Shown here one piece after another: positions 56,501 to 62,500 of a DNA stretch of 64,000 bases (positions within the stretch are counted from its first letter, which is position 1; every line of letters starts with the position of its first letter). The DNA lies in assembly GCA_032622095.1 (NCBI GenBank), contig CP136066.1, positions 10,193,784-10,257,783 on the forward strand, in the 5' to 3' direction. The stretch comes from Siphonodentalium dalli (taxonomy: Eukaryota > Mollusca > Scaphopoda > Gadilida > Siphonodentaliidae). Under the pieces are notes generated by a model, which saw nothing but the letters and a program-made list of their open reading frames with translations, searched no databases and had not been told where the DNA came from. Made by a program: the position numbers and the translations under genes.

Positions 56501-59500
56501 ACGTCATCACAAGCGCTGATATTAAACATGTGTCTTACCGATAATTAATGGAGTGACGTCATCACAAGCGCTGACATCAAACATGTGTCTTACCGATAAT
56601 TAATGGAGTGACGTCATCACAAGCGCTGATATTAAACATGTGTCTTACCGATAATTAATGGAGTGACGTCATCACAAGCGCTGATATTAAACATGTGTCT
56701 TACCGATAATTAATGGAGTGACGTCATCACAAGCGCTGATATTAAACATGTGTCTTACCGATAATTAATGGAGTGACGTCATCACAAGCGCTGATATTAA
56801 ACATGTGTCTTACCGATAATTAATGGAGTGACGTCATCTCAAGCGCTGATATTAAACATGTGTCTTACCGATAATTAATGGAGTGACGTCATCTCAAGCG
56901 CTGATATTAAACATGTGTCTTACTGATAATTAATGGAGTGACGTCATCACAAGCGCTGTTATTAAACATGTGTCTTACTGATAATTAATGGAGTGACGTC
57001 ATCACAAGCGCTGTTATTAAACATGTGTCTTACCGATAATTAATGGAGTGACGTCATCACAAGCGCTGATATTAAACATGTGTCTTACCGATAATTAATG
57101 GAGTGACGTCATCACAAGCGCTGATATTAAACATGTGTCTTACCGATAATTAATGGAGTGACGTCATCACAAGCGCTGATATTAAACATGTGTCTTACCG
57201 ATAATTAATGGAGTGACGTCATCACAAGCGCTGATATTAAACATGTGTCTTACCGATAATTAATGGAGTGACGTCATCACAAGCGCTGATATTAAACATG
57301 TGTCTTACCGATAATTAATGGAGTGACGTCATCACAAGCGCTGATATTAAACATGTGTCTTACCGATAATTAATGGAGTGACGTCATCACAAGCGCTGAT
57401 ATTAAACATGTGTCTTACCGATAATTAATGGAGTGACGTCATCACAAGCGCTGATATTAAACATGTGTCTTACCGATAATTAATGGAGTGACGTCATCAC
57501 AAGCGCTGATATTAAACATGTGTCTTACCGATAATTAATGGAGTGACGTCATCACAAGCGCTGATATTAAACATGTGTCTTACCGATAATTAATGGAGTG
57601 ACGTCATCACAAGCGCTGATATTAAACATGTGTCTTACCGATAATTAATGGAGTGACGTCATCACAAGCGCTGATATTAAACATGTGTCTTACCGATAAT
57701 TAATGGAGTGACGTCATCACAAGCGCTGATATTAAACATGTGTCTTACCGATAATTAATGGAGTGACGTCATCACAAGCGCTGATATTAAACATGTGTCT
57801 TACCGATAATTAATGGAGTGACGTCATCACAAGCGCTGATATTAAACATGTGTCTTACCGATAATTAATGGAGTGACGTCATCACAAGCGCTGATATTAA
57901 ACATGTGTCTTACCGATAATTAATGGAGTGACGTCATCACAAGCGCTGATATTAAACATGTGTCTTACCGATAATTAATGGAGTGACGTCATCACAAGCG
58001 CTGATATTAAACATGTGTCTTACCGATAATTAATGGAGTGACGTCATCACAAGCGCTGATATTAAACATGTGTCTTACCGATAATTAATGGAGTGACGTC
58101 ATCACAAGCGCTGATATTAAACATGTGTCTTACCGATAATTAATGGAGTGACGTCATCACAAGCGCTGATATTAAACATGTGTCTTACCGATAATTAATG
58201 GAGTGACGTCATCACAAGCGCTGATATTAAACATGTGTCTTACCGATAATTAATGGAGTGACGTCATCACAAGCGCTGATATTAAACATGTGTCTTACCG
58301 ATAATTAATGGAGTGACGTCATCACAAGCGCTGATATTAAACATGTGTCTTACCGATAATTAATGGAGTGACGTCATCACAAGCGCTGATATTAAACATG
58401 TGTCTTACCGATAATTAATGGAGTGACGTCATCACAAGCGCTGATATTAAACATGTGTCTTACCGATAATTAATGGAGTGACGTCATCACAAGCGCTGAT
58501 ATCAAACATGTGTCTTACCGATAATTAATGGAGTGACGTCATCACAAGCGCTGATATCAAACATGTGTCTTACCGATAATTAATGGAGTGACGTCATCAC
58601 ACGCGCTGATATTAAACATGTGTCTTACCGATAATTAATGGAGTGACGTCATCACAAGCGCTGATATTAAACATGTGTCTTACCGATAATTAATGGAGTG
58701 ACGTCATCACAAGCGCTGATATTAAACATGTGTCTTACCGATAATTAATGGAGTGACGTCATCTCAAGCGCTGATATTAAACATGTGTCTTACCGATAAT
58801 TAATGGAGTGACGTCATCTCAAGCGCTGATATTAAACATGTGTCTTACCGATAATTAATGGAGTGACGTCATCTCAAGCGCTGATATTAAACATGTGTCT
58901 TACTGATAATTAATGGAGTGACGTCATCACAAGCGCTGTTATTAAACATGTGTCTTACTGATAATTAATGGAGTGACGTCATCACAAGCGCTGTTATTAA
59001 ACATGTGTCTTACCGATAATTAATGGAGTGACGTCATCACAAGCGCTGATATTAAACATGTGTCTTACCGATAATTAATGGAGTGACGTCATCACAAGCG
59101 CTGATATTAAACATGTGTCTTACTGATAATTAATGGAGTGACGTCATCACAAGCGCTGATATTAAACATGTGTCTTACTGATAATTAATGGAGTGACGTC
59201 ATCACAAGCGCTGATATTAAACATGTGTCTTACTGATAATTAATGGAGTGACGTCATCACAAGCGCTGATATTAAACATGTGTCTTACTGATAATTAATG
59301 GAGTGACGTCATCACAAGCGCTGATATTAAACATGTGTCTTACTGATAATTAATGGAGTGACGTCATCACAAGCGCTGATATTAAACATGTGTCTTACTG
59401 ATAATTAATGGAGTGACGTCATCACAAGCGCTGATATTAAACATGTGTCTTACTGATAATTAATGGAGTGACGTCATCACAAGCGCTGATATTAAACATG

Positions 59501-62500
59501 TGTCTTACTGATAATTAATGGAGTGACGTCATCACAAGCGCTGATATTAAACATGTGTCTTACTGATAATTAATGGAGTGACGTCATCACAAGCGCTGAT
59601 ATTAAACATGTGTCTTACTGATAATTAATGGAGTGACGTCATCACAAGCGCTGATATTAAACATGTGTCTTACCGATAATTAATGGAGTGACGTCATCAC
59701 AAGCGCTGATATTAAACATGTGTCTTACCGATAATTAATGGAGTGACGTCATCACAAGCGCTGATATTAAACATGTGTCTTACTGATAATTAATGGAGTG
59801 ACGTCATCACAAGCGCTGATATTAAACATGTGTCTTACTGATAATTAATGGAGTGACGTCATCACAAGCGCTGATATTAAACATGTGTCTTACCGATAAT
59901 TAATGGAGTGACGTCATCACAAGCGCTGATATTAAACATGTGTCTTACCGATAATTAATGGAGTGACGTCATCACAAGCGCTGATATTAAACATGTGTCT
60001 TACTGATAATTAATGGAGTGACGTCATCACAAGCGCTGATATTAAACATGTGTCTTACTGATAATTAATGGAGTGACGTCATCACAAGCGCTGATATTAA
60101 ACATGTGTCTTACTGATAATTAATGGAGTGACGTCATCACAAGCGTTGATATTAAACATGTGTCTTACTGATAATTAATGGAGTGACGTCATCACAAGCG
60201 CTGATATTAAACATGTGTCTTACCGATAATTAATGGAGTGACGTCATCACAAGCGCTGATATTAAACATGTGTCTTACTGATAATTAATGGAGTGACGTC
60301 ATCACAAGCGCTGATATTAAACATGTGTCTTACTGATAATTAATGGAGTGACGTCATCACAAGCGCTGATATTAAACATGTGTCTTACTGATAATTAATG
60401 GAGTGACGTCATCACAAGCGCTGATATTAAACATGTGTCTTACTGATAATTAATGGAGTGACGTCATCACAAGCGCTGATATTAAACATGTGTCTTACCG
60501 ATAATTAATGGAGTGACGTCATCACAAGCGCTGATATTAAACATGTGTCTTACTGATAATTAATGGAGTGACGTCATCACAAGCGCTGATATTAAACATG
60601 TGTCTTACCGATAATTAATGGAGTGACGTCATCACAAGCGCTGATATTAAACATGTGTCTTACCGATAATTATGACACTGCTTTTATGGGCAAATTATTG
60701 ATAAATTGATTTATTAAATGCGTCAAGTGTCCTGTAACAGATAGCATATAGTTTGTGAAAATTTATAATGACTGGCAGAAAATGATTAATGACTGGCAGA
60801 AAATTATTAATGACTGGCACAAAACTATTAATGATGCTGAAGGGGTCACTCTCACCAAAAAAAGTGCTGAAGGGTACACATGATTTGAAAATGTGCTGAA
60901 GGGTACACAGGGTTTGAAATGTCGTTCTAAATGACGTTTAGTTTTTGTATCTGCCATGATTTCTGTTAGAGAATAATTGTTTACGTTCCAATGAACATTA
61001 AAATGAACTGAAAACAAACTGTTAATGGATGCCAGACTTTCAGAAACACAATTTAAGTAACGGTGTTAGTGCCGATCACAAGCCCTGTGTACCCTTCAGC
61101 ACATTTTCAAATCCTGTATACCCTTCAGCACTTTTTTGGTGAGAGTGACCCCTTCAGCATTAATGACTGGCACAAAATTATTAATGACTGGCAGAAACCA
61201 ATTGGGTGTGATTTTGACAGGTACGAGTTGCATATATTCTGTTGAGTATAAAACGAGATGGTCCCATAAATCGTCTGATTAACGTAGAGTCCCCCTTTAA
61301 GATTAAATTAACCCTTTACCCAACAAAACGGCCAAAACCGGCCAAATAAAGCTTCAACAGCCTAAAATATCTTGGGTCTGTCTCAATAGAACCATACAAA
61401 TATGGATATCATTGGAACCGGCTCATTGACCACATTGTGATGGTTACAGTTATGCCCTGTGCCAATGCATTCTCTTATATATGCGAGTCGACCATAGGTC
61501 GCCTCGCATATATAAGAGAATGCATTGGCCTAAAAAAAATCTTTTTTTAACACTTTTTACCATTTTTTCTTACATTCTTTAACAATTTTATTATTTTTAA
61601 TGTGTTAAGCCAATGCATTCTCTTATATATGCGAGGCGACCTATGGTCGACTCGCATATATAAGAGAATGCATTGGCACAGGGCCGTTCTGTTGGGTAAA
61701 GGGTTAAATCACCATGTCGTTTGTATCGTTCATAGAGCACATGAGAGTATTTTGAACTAATCCATGACTCGAATTCATTCATTTGTTGCATATATTCTGT
61801 TGAGTATAAAATGATATGGTCCCATCAATGGCCAGTTTTAGTGTACAGTCCCCCTTGATGTACATATTTTTTTTTATCAGGCTGATGCGGAATTACCTGA
61901 AGACGATCCAGAAGCCACACCCATGCCTCCGTCACCTAAGCAACTTATCCAGACTCTAGTCGGTAAGAATCAATATCGCTTTAACTCATTCTTTATATGA
62001 GACTCACATACCAGGCCTGATGAGGTCCCCAGAGGGTGAATTTAGTGATGCTACCCCACATACCCGGCTAGTGTTGCCAAAGTCATCTTCTGGGGACCTC
62101 ATTCTGCATGGCCTCATCTGTTATGGGAGACCTAGACTCAGATCTAAGTTCCCAGAGGGTGAAGATGGTGATGTGCACCTCAAATATGTATTGCTCCATC
62201 TGCCAACTGGTTTATTGAGAAACTAAACTAAAACAGAGGGTGAATTTAGTGATGCTGCCCTGCCCAGTGGGCTTTTTAAAAAGCCATGGATACCCTAATG
62301 CGAGTGATTTAGCTTTTGTTCGTTAACCCTTTGAGTGCCAGGTCTGGTTTTTTGTATCAACCCATATACCCTGTGCCAATGCATTCTCTTATATATGCGA
62401 CCATAGGTCGCCTCGCATATATAAGAGAATGCATTGGCCTAACAATTTTTCATCATTTGTTATTATATTTTACAATTTAAATATTTTGTTCTTATATTCT

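Noticed and set aside
54680-60670. CRISPR array or centromere
   Set aside because: Units are contiguous with no unique spacers, in an animal intron. A centromeric role cannot be supported from one intronic array.
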